The notes: generated by a model not told the origin, from the letters alone. Shown: positions 32,978-44,537, counted from the stretch's first letter. The stretch: DNA of 64,000 nt from Agaricus subrufescens (GCA_029945375.1 JAQOTE010000018.1:62001-126000); one strand, 5' to 3'. Numbers and translations are program-made.

Positions 32978-33721
32978 AGCATCAAATACTAAGCGAGGGT
33001 GTAGTGACCGATTGTCACGCGTGGTGTTACAGTCTTCTCTAGCGACATACAACTCCGTCGACCTTTGTAACAGTTATCGCGCATTCCGACACCGCGAAAA
33101 AATAACGAAGAAATCGGTTCTTATCTCTCCATGACTTTGTTTCATTCAATCACGCGTTTTTGACGCTTCCCTTCCTTGAAGCACATCATCTAGGGGTGTC
33201 ACTCCGAGCCACCTTGGTGTCTGACACTGCGCATTGCACAGTCAAGGCAGGGATGTGACTATCACCGCATAAGTATACGTGCACAAAGGATATGCCAATA
33301 TAAATGCAGGTGACGCGTCGAACCTGTCTGGCAGCCGAAAAAGGAGAGGGCAGAGAGGATGTTACCTGAACCTTACGACACACGACACCTAGTAGCCAAG
33401 AAAGATCTGTTGAGGAAGTTCCGTTGCCCGTACTTGGCTTGGTAGAACCCTTCATATCGGTTGTCTGTAAGTCGTGTTTGCCTATACCAAACATACGTGA
33501 AGGTTGAAAGTGATTTCTAAACAGAATACCATTGATACTCAGTTAGCGTCGAAATACCACGCCTGTTGCTCGTGGAGTACACATTGTTGCCATGATATGA
33601 CCAAAGAAGTATTTGACACCTTACTCGTGCGTCGTATCCTTCCCGAATTTCTTACTCCCCAAGCAAATTCCCTCTACATCCTCCTTTTTACCCTCGTTCC
33701 GCTCACATCCACTTGGGCGAT
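32978..33721. other. Intergenic stretch
   Basis: No gene seen between the F-box gene and GIKPL copy 6. Confidence 0.4.
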
Positions 33722-35762
33722 ATGAGGGAGTACTCAATACCTCGTTTAGTTCCTCTCTTGTTGCGCAAAATCGTACTACGTGCGATCGTTATCAGCAATA
33801 TATCCTCCCTTACCATGAACATCGTTTTGGCGAGGTCATTTTTCTCTGCGCCTCTTCGCTTGATGGGGAGTATATCTCTGGGTCTTTCTATATTATCTAC
33901 CTTGGTCTTGTTGCACCACATCGGGAGGTGAGCTGCCAATACACCACAAACCACATGTTTCACAAAGGGCTTATCCTCTCCCCTTACTTTGGTAGGCTTT
34001 GGCCAAGAAAGTGGTGGTCTGTCCGGTCCGATCTGATATATTCAACTGTCGAGTCCATGTTTGGTAAGTCCAACATACTGCCAAAAGTCTCGTTATAAGT
34101 CAGAACTTGTATCCTCACGCATTTTAGCCACGGGATACCTCATTATTGAAACAATACTAGTGACCAAATTTGACAATATACGCTTCATGACAGCCATTGT
34201 CGCGTTTTTGTCATTCTGGTTATCTGTTAGCACCTCCTTCGCTTTCGCGATTTGGGATCTTCACGTCACACATTACTCGACAATTAAGTCCACGTACGAC
34301 TTTATGGAACACCATCAAGACGTGGTATCGTACTGGACAAAATTAGGAGTTGGTCGTTGGCCTCTCTTGTTTGGAGACAATACTCTCAAGCGGCGCTTTG
34401 GGTTAGTCTTCTGTTTGTTATTTGTATCCTCTTAATTGAAATTGTCTTTGTTTTTTGTTCAGGTTAGATCGAATGTTGATTAGGGGACCAAGAGCTATAA
34501 TATCTATCCTCTGCCTTCTTTCGATGATTATACTCGCATATGTTGTTCTAATCATGGAACCAACACATCTAGATGGGTACATCCAGACGTCGCTGGCAAA
34601 TGATGTTGGTAAATATAGACGCGGGAATGTGACGTTGCAAGTAGTTCCAGTAAGCCTAGCTGATCTTATATCTTACTTTTGACACTAGTTATTGGCCTAG
34701 GTGTTTCACACAGAAATCTTATCTCCCGAATTATTTGATCTAGAGGTCACATGGCGACCTGATCCACAGCAGGGTACGTCGTGTATCAAAATTCTCGATA
34801 ATTTAAGCTTGAGCAGAATTTGCGATAGTCGCATGTCGTAGAGTTGACGGAATGAGTCGCGTTAGTTGCGATGTTCCGTCCCCTCTCTGCGAAAACCCAC
34901 CAGACAGTTTGATTATCATCGTCAACTATACACGTGCCTTGCAACACTTTTCGATGCCGGCATTGAAAACGGGTATACACCTGAACTTCAACACTGATGC
35001 TCCTGGAGATAACCAAACTGATATCGATATTGTAATGGATACTGTCGCTCTACCCACACAACTATATCCAGGTTTCCACCTCTTTGGGACAACATTCTAC
35101 TCATTTCGAGACACCTATGCAAACTCGAGGGATTTCGCATTCGGGATACCTCATGTGCGTAGCCATCTTACTTTTTCCCAAGAATTCCTATCGCTTGGTT
35201 ATTAATCTACTGGCGAGGCAGTTTGATCGATATTTGATCGCACACATTCAAGCTCTCATCCCAGATCCTGAATACCAGAGTTTATACTTGGACAACGCCA
35301 CAGCAACATTAAGGTTGACATATCAAGGCAGCTCATTCGCCGTGCAGTCTCAGTATATCGTTCAAAAAGACCAATCTAGTAGCTCAGTAATTAGTGGTTT
35401 TGCATTACTTGGAGGTGCATGGACGTTTATCAATGGTGTCTTTGCGATGGTATTTGGGTGTAGCTTGCTTCTCGTCCTTTTTGGTAACATATTATTTTCC
35501 TCCGGCGTGGCTTTTCCATTTGCTAAATTTTCGTCTAGGTATCAAGCCGCTATCGATGTATGGTCTAGTCCACCTTTTTCAACGCCAGAGAGCTCTTATA
35601 GAGGGCGGATATACACTCTCTGCAGAAGTGCAGAGTCGTACTATTGCTATAATGCGAGAACACCTTTTTGACGATGACCTTAACCATGATACGGAGGCTA
35701 GGGGATATTCTAATGAAAAGGACCAAGACGACGAGAAGAGTGAACTCCGCGGCGCTGTCTAG
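33722..35762 (+). CDS. GIKPL-family membrane protein, copy 6 (543 aa)
   Basis: Exons: 33722-33927, 33996-34063, 34128-34401, 34463-34649, 34701-34773, 34817-35154, 35222-35483, 35539-35762; 544 codons including stop. It keeps all family landmarks: LWPRKWWSVRSDLIYSTVE after the first exon, AIISILCLLSMIILAYVVLI, the cysteine pair (ACRRVDGMSRVSCDVPSP), YPGFHLFGTTFYSFRDTYAN, the last segment VFGCSLLLVLFG and the tail IKPLSMYGLVHLFQRQRAL. The luminal domain is about 11 residues longer than in copies 1 and 4 because of an Asp-rich insertion around NTDAPGDNQTDIDI. Function unknown. It is the last + strand copy. Confidence 0.83.
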
Positions 35763-35925
35763 TAGGAACCATATCTTGATCGGATTGACAGCGTGAAGTC
35801 TGTCGAATAGCAACATGTTCGAGGTCAATTTCACACCCAGCATCGAAACTTTATTTGTAGAAACACTGCGACATTGTTTTAGTGCATACAAAGGGAAACG
35901 GATTGACAGAAATCATTATATACAA

Positions 35926-37528
35926 CTATGATCTCTTCGTCATTCCACTAGCACGACTTCTTTCGTCCGTGCTGGGCTTTGAAGCAGTACCTATGTCTAT
36001 AATATTATAGGGTTCCATACATAAGCAACTCACAGGGGAGTGATCTAAGGGAGCCGTAACCAGGCGACCTATTTCATCGTCAAAAGAATACAAGAGGTGA
36101 TTGCCCCCGAGAGCACCATGAAAGGTACGGTCATACTTTTCAACGTGGTCATAAACCTCCTTTGTCGGTCCCCATGAATAACCAAACCTACGGAACGTAT
36201 CTCCCGTACTACAGTAACCTTTATTTAAACCCAGACCATATAAGTGACCATAATATTTGCCCAGATAAAGGTCGAAATCAGACAGTTTTTCTAGGGTGGG
36301 CTTGTCGGGCTGGGATGCTGGGATTGTGAGTCCGAAGATGCCGTCGAGTGTAGCAATAGCTTGACGATAATTCACTCCGTCAAAATATAGGCGTGATATC
36401 TCATATTTGCGGTATTCACAACGGAAACAAAGCGACCATATTTTTGTTGCGTGAGACACCACAAGCCTATATTCGGATGTTGGGGAGTTTACCGGTTCCA
36501 GGACGTATAAGCGAACTTTATAGCTGTCCTCTGGATGCTTTTTGTAGACGAGAATTTTATCGTTGCCGAGGACGTATACATTGGTCTAAGTGATGAGTAT
36601 TTTATAAAAAAAAAAGTCGTAGTGGGATGCAGCATCACGTACCATGATAGAGAACCTCCGCAAGATACACCGGACCAGACGTTTGTTTGTGCAATCATTC
36701 CACCAGTACACATCTATCCTCATTTGTATGCACCGCGCAACTATGTGCTCATTAAAAGAGAAGGACGAGTCTGAACCTTCGTTCGGCAGAGGCAAGGCCT
36801 TTAGATGCTTGGCCCTGAGGGTCCTATTTTTCTGTGGTTTGACCTCCCAGATGTAAAGCCATACATCCGATTCGCTTTTCACTTGAATTTCATCCATGAG
36901 GCCTTTCAAAAAATGATCCGACGAGAAACTCACAGTCGCATCCAACGAATGCAACAACAAATCCAGATAGGGGGTCGCTACGTTGCACGACAAAATCAAT
37001 CTGAGTAATTGAAGAAGTTGGACTACCGGGAATGTTACGGACGCCATCAAAAGGTTCAAGGAGAACAGGCATAGGGTTTTTAGAGTCAAGATCCCAGTAA
37101 TACACTCTACTTTTTTGTGTGCCGCCAAGTAACCATCGTCCGCCTGGGGCAATCTTGATGGTCATCATTGGGTAAGGTGGATATCCTGGGCGCTTCATGG
37201 ACGTATGGACATTTTTCGACAATGGCCAATTGCTATTTGCGATGACGCGTTTTTCAAACCGCCGACGAAGTTGGTTAGTAGTGAGAGAGTATAGAGATCG
37301 CCGCTTCGAAAACTGGCTCTGAGGGTTTTCTGCCAGGTATTGCGTGGCAAGGCTGAGCCACACAACATGAGCATTTACAGCAAGGTCTAGATCTGTGAAG
37401 GCCTGAAGGAAGCGTTAGCATGGCACTAGAAGGACCGCGGAACTTACTTGACGAAGAGCACAAATGTCATTGTATGTAAGATGAGAAGCAATTTCGGACA
37501 CGAGCTCAGAAGGCAAGGTCTGGAGCAT
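35926..37528 (-). CDS. F-box protein with long unclassified C-terminal region (482 aa)
   Basis: Four exons on the - strand: 37528-37448, 37402-36934, 36881-36643, 36585-35926 (483 codons including stop). The first exon is a compact F-box start, MLQTLPSELVSEIASHLTYN, and a splice follows directly after it. The remainder carries separated hydrophobic/aromatic blocks such as GGRWLLGGTQKSRVYYWDL, SESDVWLYIWEV, NDKILVYKKHPEDSYKVRLY and ATKIWSLCF. The WLLGG...YYWDL and VWLYIWEV blocks look like strands of a beta-propeller (WD-like), but I cannot count full repeats. Likely an SCF adaptor by analogy. The second intron (52 nt) uses the acceptor CAAG, which keeps the frame. A poly-A tract on the + strand (36605-36615) lies in the third intron. 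Confidence 0.75.
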
Positions 37529-37696
37529 GACGGAGTCGATGACGATGATTATAGTTCCGACGAATCCGACAAGCCACAAGTCCGCGTGGGAAGTATCATG
37601 CCTTGCCTGTGTCCGCAAACGATGATGCTAAACATCTCTTAGCTCGGAGCTGGGGCCCCGGGTATGCAGCTCAGGGCTTCTGAACGCTGACCAACC

Positions 37697-37920
37697 TATT
37701 GACAATCATTGCATTCGTACTCTCCCCAATTCGAGCAACAGAAACATATACTCGACTTTCGCGAGTGAGGTCAACTCCGCTATTCTCAAATATAGCAGAA
37801 CGAGTGGTACTCAAGCTCCAAGACTTGACTACTTTGAAATCACCCCTGGAAAACTTCTTGCCCAGGCTGACCTTCTTGTCGTAACTCGCACTGGCATCCC
37901 TCGTTCAATATTGAAGTTCT
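37697..37920 (+). pseudogene. Laccase gene relic
   Basis: One frame reads DNHCIRTLPNSSNRN and STFASEVNSAILKYSRTSGT. It matches the laccase at 40144 in the region [15 protein letters not shown] ... [12 protein letters not shown]. Sequence on both sides is unrelated to laccase, and no copper-binding motif is attached. It is a short leftover of a third laccase copy about 2.4 kb upstream of the intact gene, on the same strand. Confidence 0.75.
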
Positions 37921-37929
37921 ATTTCGGCT

Positions 37930-40059
37930 AGATCAGGTAGAAGAATTTATTGGCATACTAATTGCCGTGAATAGTGCATGTTCTCATTGGCTCCACCTTC
38001 CCGGGCGGTCACTTGCTCGCCTGACAATCATGCGCCTTTTATTGCCCCTTCCCTGGAAACCTGACAGCTACTTCATCTGTCAGCTTCTCGCATCAGTACG
38101 GCGTTCCGAGGCGGGCTGATATCAGTGCTATATACCATACTAAACGTTTTGTACAAGAGTGGAAGGGTCACGTATCTGAGGCTTAGTCTATCAAAACATA
38201 TTCAACACACCCAAAAACTTTGGTGAGTTCTTTATTTCGTCTCGGAATGCAAACCCATCTAGAAGTTCGACTAGGGCTTTTCATCGAAGGGTTGAGGGTT
38301 GTGTTATCTGGATGGAGTCTATGGTTTAGTTTCATCTCTATTTTCTTAGAGCTACAGAACTCTGATGGAGGGGGTCCCCTCATGTATCTGCCGTTTAGTC
38401 TTCCTCACCTTCTTTTACATCTTAGTGGCGAAGAACCTCATCTTCAAGTCACTGGTGCGAAGGTGGCGTTATCCACTTTTCTGCGAATGTTATCTCATAC
38501 ACAACGACTCTTACTCATGAGTCGAAAGGACGTCTTTATCTCGTTTATGCTTGTGATGGGATACCTGCACTGCGTCTCCTGGCCTCCTAATCAGTGACAC
38601 TGTCCGAGCATGATATTTGCCCCATCCTCGGGAATTCTGCGTGTAAGATTGAATTAGCACATAGAACATGAAGCACTACCTAACTTATTATAGAAAATCT
38701 GCCAAGTCATCGAATATGCAAATTGGCACGCCTAGAACCAAGACGTCGTGTTATCCCCGGTGACATCCATTCCTGGACAGGCTGGACTACGATACACTGG
38801 AGGAGCATATGACAGACGCCGTGAGATAGAGGCATTTGTTGGCAGGTTTAAGTATCCTAGAATGTATCACCAATTTCATGACGCGATAGATTACAAGCAA
38901 CGCTTTTAGTGTGTAACAGGTGAAAATGAGTCCTACACGGTGGCGTGATGAGGAGCGAGCTTTAGATCAGATTCTGTATTTTAGCGTGTAACCTACAAAG
39001 AATGCTGACCCTTCAATGGCTAGTCGTCCGGTACCCAAGGTCAATAGCGTGCTCCACAGAAAAATGACGAAGAGGGACAACATCACTCGTGAACATTACG
39101 TAATCACATCATTTCGCTACAATCGAGTTCTGACTTTACCCCATCATCATATCGAAACCATCATATATCCGCTCAACGTGCCACGGTAATGAGCAGCATA
39201 TATTGAGTTATACATCAAAAGTCTCAAGCTGTTTCGCGGTAATCATTTCTACCAACAGGTCCAGCCACCCAGCCTGATTTGAACGTAGTACTCAGACTCA
39301 GCCTTTGCCATGCAATCTTATGCAGATATGCGCTAATAGACTGGCCCACCCTTCACCCGGCACACCGCCGCTGCATTCGTGGCTTCATCTAGCCTATCAA
39401 GCCAATACCAAAGCAGAATGGCCTTCCTTTTATTGAGTCTGTAATTTGCCAAACCATTCGAATCCCAGCATGCAGGGTCGTCGAATGCCCCTTCTTTCTG
39501 CCTTTACCAAAAATGGCTAATGGAGATTTAATAAATTTAGGTGAGTAGTGCTGTTATATTTTGGTCTTATAAAATCTGCGCCTCAATACTTTGTATCTAG
39601 AACCATGAAGGAGTACCGAGAATGCTTTAATCTGCGCTTGATTTGTGGAAACCGTACCAGGTATTTCTCTTTCGTGTATACTCTACGTTGAGGTCTTGGT
39701 ATTCGCTATCTCGTCTTTGGTGGCTCGACGCGCCCACTATCAAAACCAAGGTGTTCTTCCCGCTAATAAGCATTGAACGGTCGTCTGATGTGGGGCTTGG
39801 GATAGATGTTCTAAGTGGCCATGCTCCACATCGATAGTTTGCCAGGACCGGGTTCCAACTCTCATACCATCCCGTTTTGAGGCCTATCCCCGGGGAACCA
39901 AAGAACACTCGCTGCACCGTTTGGATATTTGACGAGTTATTTTAATCAATAACACCACTCTTCAAGTTATCATAAAAATTCCTAAATCCCAGTTGGACAA
40001 GCCTTACCTCATTAGAATTGTGGCGATTTTGGCATACTTCGTATGGGCGATGCCTGAAG
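37930..40059. other. Intergenic, about 2.1 kb
   Basis: No gene I can support. The longest open frame (38220-38597, +) has no recognisable motif and no supporting splice sites. The end of the stretch is the laccase promoter region. Confidence 0.45.
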
Positions 40060-40067
40060 ATATAAAG
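40060..40067 (+). promoter_or_regulatory. TATA box of laccase 1
   Basis: ATATAAAG about 77 bp before the ATG at 40144, followed by a pyrimidine-rich leader (CTTTTCTTCCCTCCCC). Typical spacing for a fungal secreted-enzyme gene. Confidence 0.6.
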
Positions 40068-40143
40068 CAGATCTGGCCACCCCCGTTCTCTACGTCCTCA
40101 GGCCCTTGCTTTTCTTCCCTCCCCACTTCAGTCACTCAAGAGG

Positions 40144-42743
40144 ATGCAGCTCACACTACTGTTTAGTTGCCTCCTCGTATGGGCAACAACTGCCTTGGCA
40201 GATACAGTTGGCCCAACGGGCACTCTGACGCTTTCTAACCAAGAGGTATCTCCGGACGGTTTTCGGCGTCTGTAAGTAGCGATACTACATGTCAGATGTA
40301 TACTAACATACCTCGGTAGGGCCTCTGTCATCAATGGTGGAACCCCTGGGCCTGCCATTACAGTGAATAAGGCGAGTTTTATATATATTTGTGTCAACGA
40401 GGTACTCAATGCTCCCTTAGGGCGATCGAGTGAGACTTGACGTAGTTAATGGCCTGACAGATGATCATGAAGTCCTCGGAACTTCCATCGTTAGTGTCAT
40501 TAATATCGCTCACTAGGAAGGCAGGTGCTCAGACGTGTTCTATGTAGCATTGGCACGGCATAACTCAGCGCGGGACTAACTTTATGGATGGGGTCGCCGG
40601 CGTTACTCAGTGTCCTATTGCGCCTAACAGTTCTTTCTTGTATGATTTTACAGTCGATCAGGTTGGTACCTTTTGGTACCATTCCCACTTTGGTATGTTG
40701 GTCATTTCTTGGATAAACGCGAAATGGGCTTAGCATATTTCAGGTGTACAGTACTGTGATGGCATTCGGGGGCCCTTCATCATCTACGACTCGAATGATC
40801 GTCTGAATTTGTTCTATGATAGTAAGTGTTTCATTACAAAGTTCTCGTCGGCGAACTGAGAAATTCTCCACGCAGTTGATGATGGTGAGCTCGTTTATCT
40901 CTGCCCTCCGACCTACTGATACCAATTACCTTAAGAGTCAACCATCATCACACTATCCGAATGGTGATTTTTAAGGCTTGTGTAATTGCATACAAGAACT
41001 AACATGTATACTTATATATAGGTACCACACTCCTGCTGTCGACCTTCAAGGTGGTCGCGCAGCCGGGGATGCCACACTGATCAACGGTCTAGGACGATAC
41101 CCTGGGGGACCCAGCTCCGCGCTAGCTGTTGTCAACGTCCAGTCAGGAAAACGCTACCGTCTCCGTCTCATTTCTATGTCTTGCGACCCCAGTTTCGTCT
41201 TCTCAATTGATGGTCACAATCTCACCGTCATCGAAGCCGATGGTACCTCGCTCCAGGCCGAGACTGTCGATCATGTTGAGATCTTTACTGGTGAGTCACT
41301 CTTACAAGAGATACAATTGAGACCGAATTAAAATTCGGAAACAGCCCAACGTTATTCGCTCGTGCTGAAAGCGGACCAACCTGTGGACAATTATTGGATT
41401 CGTGCTCTTCCGAGTTCAGGCAACAGAAACCTATCTTCGACTTTCGATGGTGGAGTCAATTCAGCGATTCTCAGGTACAACGGAGCGGGCCTTGACGAGC
41501 CGACTACTAGGCGTCCACCTCTTGTCAACCCACTTGTCGAGTCCAAACTGCGCCCATCCCCAGCTATGGTGGTTCCAGGGAAGCCTACTCCAGATGGTGC
41601 TGATCAAGTCATCAACTTAGACTTTGACTTTGACGAAGAAGGGCGGTTTACCATAAATAATGCTACCTTCATACCTCCCACTGTCCCGGTCTTGCTTCAA
41701 CTCTTGAGCGGAACGCAGAATGCTCATGACCTGCTTCCTCACGGGTCTGTATACACCATAAAGCTCGGTCAGACTATTCAGGTCAATATGCCGAGCAACT
41801 ATCCTGCAGGACCCCATCCGTTCCATCTCCATGGTGTAAGTGGTTCTGCCCGCTGTGAATAGCAGCTGCATATACTGACGAAACACTGTCTTAATACAGC
41901 ATAACTTCAGCGTCATACGAGAACCCGATTCTGATTCGTTCAACTTTGACAATCCGATCGTGAGGGACACAGTGAACCTCGGTAGTGTCGAAGGCGGCAA
42001 AGTTTCGTTCCGTTTCATAGCTGATAATCCTGGTCCCTGGATCTTCCACTGGTGAGTTCATTTAGATTTTTCTGGTTCACCATCACTCAGTAGTTTTTAC
42101 CGTCAGCCACATCGATTTCCATCTCGCTGCGTGAGTTCTCTCAACTCATTTATAAACTTCAATGATTCATCAGTTTTTAAACCAGCGGCCTTGCAATTGT
42201 ATTCGCCGAAGCACCCGATGATGTCGCCGCGGCTAGTGCCGGCATTCCTTGTTCGTAGTTTTATTCCTTGCTCGTGGAGACTCTGCTCACAAAGTGCTTG
42301 TAGCTGATTGGGACTCGCTTTGCCCTACCTGGAATGCTGAACCGGACTCGGTCAGGAACGCCGGTGATATCGAAACTATTGGCAATGGTTCTACTACCAG
42401 CCTCAGCCCTTCCATCAGCAATAGTTTCATTACCAGTAACACCCCTACAGCTAGCAATAGCTTCACTGCAAGCAGCTTCATCACCAGCGATATCCCTACT
42501 TCCGGCGGTAGCTTCTTCCCCGGTCATAGCTCTACCGCCAGCAATAGCTTCATTACCAACGATATTCCTACCGCTAGCAATAGCTTCGTCACGAGCGGTA
42601 GTTCTACTGACAGCAATAGCTTCATTACCAGCAACAGGCCTACCCCCAGCGGTAGCTTCGCTACTAGCATTAGCATCATTACCAGCAATAGGCCCACCCC
42701 CAGCGGTAGCTCTACTAGAGGTAGCTCTACTAGAGGCGCCTAG
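40144..42743 (+). CDS. Laccase (multicopper oxidase) with Ser/Thr-rich repeat tail (649 aa)
   Basis: Secreted phenol oxidase: oxidises phenolic substrates one electron at a time and reduces O2 to water. Thirteen exons: 40144-40271, 40320-40371, 40421-40489, 40548-40692, 40744-40821, 40876-40884, 40936-40963, 41022-41290, 41345-41835, 41900-42051, 42107-42130, 42186-42250, 42304-42743 (650 codons). The signal peptide is [19 protein letters not shown]. All four laccase copper signatures are present: [15 protein letters not shown]...[28 protein letters not shown] and [18 protein letters not shown], with Leu in the axial position ten residues after the T1 cysteine. Intron 2 starts with GC, exon 6 is only 9 nt, and intron 12 uses the donor GTTCGT; the paralogue shares all three. 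Unlike the paralogue, the protein continues past its normal end with about 120 residues rich in Ser, Thr, Asn and Pro. Confidence 0.93.
42400..42740 (+). repeat. Tandem repeat in the laccase 3' end, unit about 36 nt
   Basis: The phrase AGCAATAGCTTCATTACCAG recurs with variations about every 36 nt or multiples of it, encoding [16 protein letters not shown] units of 12 residues. The last part is GGTAGCTCTACTAGA twice. The repeat stays in the laccase frame to the stop codon. Confidence 0.8.
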
Positions 42744-43693
42744 GCACTCTTTAACAACACAATCCCTCGACTATTGATTAGCCAAACACCTGAAGGTCTT
42801 TCTCCATCCCTTCATTCTCGGAGTTTTGTCGTATATGTGTATCTACTCTGTTTGTCGTTTGCCGTATTAGTGATGTCTAGTTCGTACCAATTTGTTACTT
42901 ATCCGTGTAGTTGAAAAAAAAAAAGTCTTATCGTCGCTCTTGCTTGTTAGTACCGTTTGAGTCGCACGACTCTCGCCTTGACCTGAGCCACAAACTCTGC
43001 TCCGTTCCGTCATGTCAACTAAACAAACGAACAAATCAACATGACGAGTTGTTACAAACCCATTAGCCTTCTTTCGGAGAATTACTTGACAGTTTCTGCT
43101 CACTCATTTGCCAGAGCAGAGTAAAAATGACACAAAGACAACAGATAAAGTTTCCTCCGAGCCAAGGGGATTTTTCGCGGGTAAAAAAAAGTAGAGTTTG
43201 GAACTGGAGGCGGTAAATTAGCCCCAGTTTGTCCTGATGTTGGGTTTGGGCGATGACAAATAAAGATCGAAAACAAAAGGAACGGGATGGCGAAAACGAT
43301 ATGGGGAAGCCTAATGAAGATAATTGAATCTCCTTATGTATATACCTTTCGTCCGACGTTATATTAGAGTTATCATACATATATATATATGATTTCATAT
43401 ACGGGGCATGGGGGTCGAACCGCAGGCTGTCGCCCCCGCATTGAATGCTCTTGTTGTTTGCTATTGAGTTCATTGGGTCATCCCTCAGCGCAGCTGCTCG
43501 ATTTCTGCTGGACCTGATCTGGGCGTTGTCTGGACGCGTCGAGTACGGACACCGCGAGAAAGTGCCCCTAACCGGAAGATGCCGGGAATCCCGGTTTCGC
43601 ATCGCAGCAATATAAAAGGAGCGGATATTATGATTTTGAGTCTTCTGCAGCAATGCAAGAAAAAGGAAAATAATGTAATGACAACCATGAACT
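42744..43693. other. Intergenic between laccase 1 and COX5
   Basis: Convergent 3' ends. Contains a run of A (about 42915) and an (AT)n tract at about 43377-43390. A longer - strand frame crosses this region into the COX5 3' end but has no motif. Confidence 0.5.
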
Positions 43694-44537
43694 CTATTTC
43701 GATTGTACAAAGCCTTTGCCCTGGTAACCCTCCGATGAAATACCTGCGCGGAAAGGAGGTCAATGCTGGAAATTTTTTACTCTAAAGGTAAAAGACACAC
43801 CTGTGATAGGATTGAGCTTCATCTCTAGAGCGCGCTCGTTGGTAGCCTCCTGCCATTCCTTGCTCAAGGTCTTGGGTGCGGGTGGTGCTAGAATGAGATT
43901 ATATTGGGATGAGGGCGTTGTCAGGGCGTATGCAGGGACGTACCAATAGCATGGATGGCGGTATATACCACACCAGTAAGTGCAACAAGGCCAGCAGTAT
44001 ACAAGTAAATCTTGAATCTATCCGCAGGCGTGTCTATGGGAGCTCGTGGCCCATGTGGTCCGAAAGCGACGTAGTAAGCTGGTGCGTGTCCGACGCGTCC
44101 GCATGTCGATAGCGCGTGCAGAAGAAGGGTCGAGAAGGGCGTAGTCGGTAGGAGAGAGAAAGAGAGAGTACAATGAGCATACAATGAACAACGAAAGGGA
44201 GAGGACACCCACACCCGACTTGCGCCGGTCAAGTGCACCGGGGTCGGAAAAAAACAAAGTGCAGATACTCACCAGCTTTCTTTTCGTCAATCGAGAGTTC
44301 TTTCCAGTCCTTTTGTTGGATGGACTCTAGTTGCTGGTGTACCGATGCCTTTTCCTCTGGGGAAAGTTTTGTCCATGAAGCCTCTACGTTGGAAATGGAA
44401 ACGGGGGTTACTGCGGCCGAGGTAGAGACGGAGGATGCGGCGGGGGCGGAGTGGGGGGGCACAGTGGTGGCGATGGCGCGGTGGAGGGCGGCGGGGGCTC
44501 GGGGACGGGCGAGGCGGGCAGCAGCAGCGAGGTACAT
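43694..44537 (-). CDS. COX5: Cytochrome c oxidase subunit IV (yeast Cox5-type), 178 aa
   Basis: Nuclear-encoded subunit of respiratory complex IV in the inner mitochondrial membrane. Four exons: 44537-44273, 44078-43944, 43887-43801, 43743-43694 (537 nt). The N-terminus (MYLAAAARLARPRAPAALHR) is a basic mitochondrial presequence. Family landmarks follow: LSPEEKASVHQQLESIQQKD then WKELSIDEKKAAYYVAFGPH, a single membrane span (YLYTAGLVALTGVVYTAIHAI), then LSKEWQEATNERALEMKLNP and the end ISSEGYQGKGFVQSK. The first intron is long for this locus (about 194 nt). The gene is intact and of normal length, and the only clear housekeeping gene in the window. The GC-rich + strand frame opposite exon 1 is a shadow. 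Confidence 0.93.

Noticed and set aside
38220..38597. 125-codon + strand frame in the gene-poor stretch before laccase 1
   Set aside because: No recognisable motif, no splice support; similar frames occur by chance in DNA of this composition.
42261..42777. Alternative open frames on both strands over the laccase tail
   Set aside because: They shadow the repetitive laccase exon; the laccase frame joins smoothly through the conserved GTTCGT intron.
43377..43390. (AT)n microsatellite
   Set aside because: Common short repeat, no sign of function.
43063..43710. 215-codon - strand frame at the COX5 3' end
   Set aside because: No motif, overlaps the last COX5 exon in another frame and is rich in low-complexity sequence.
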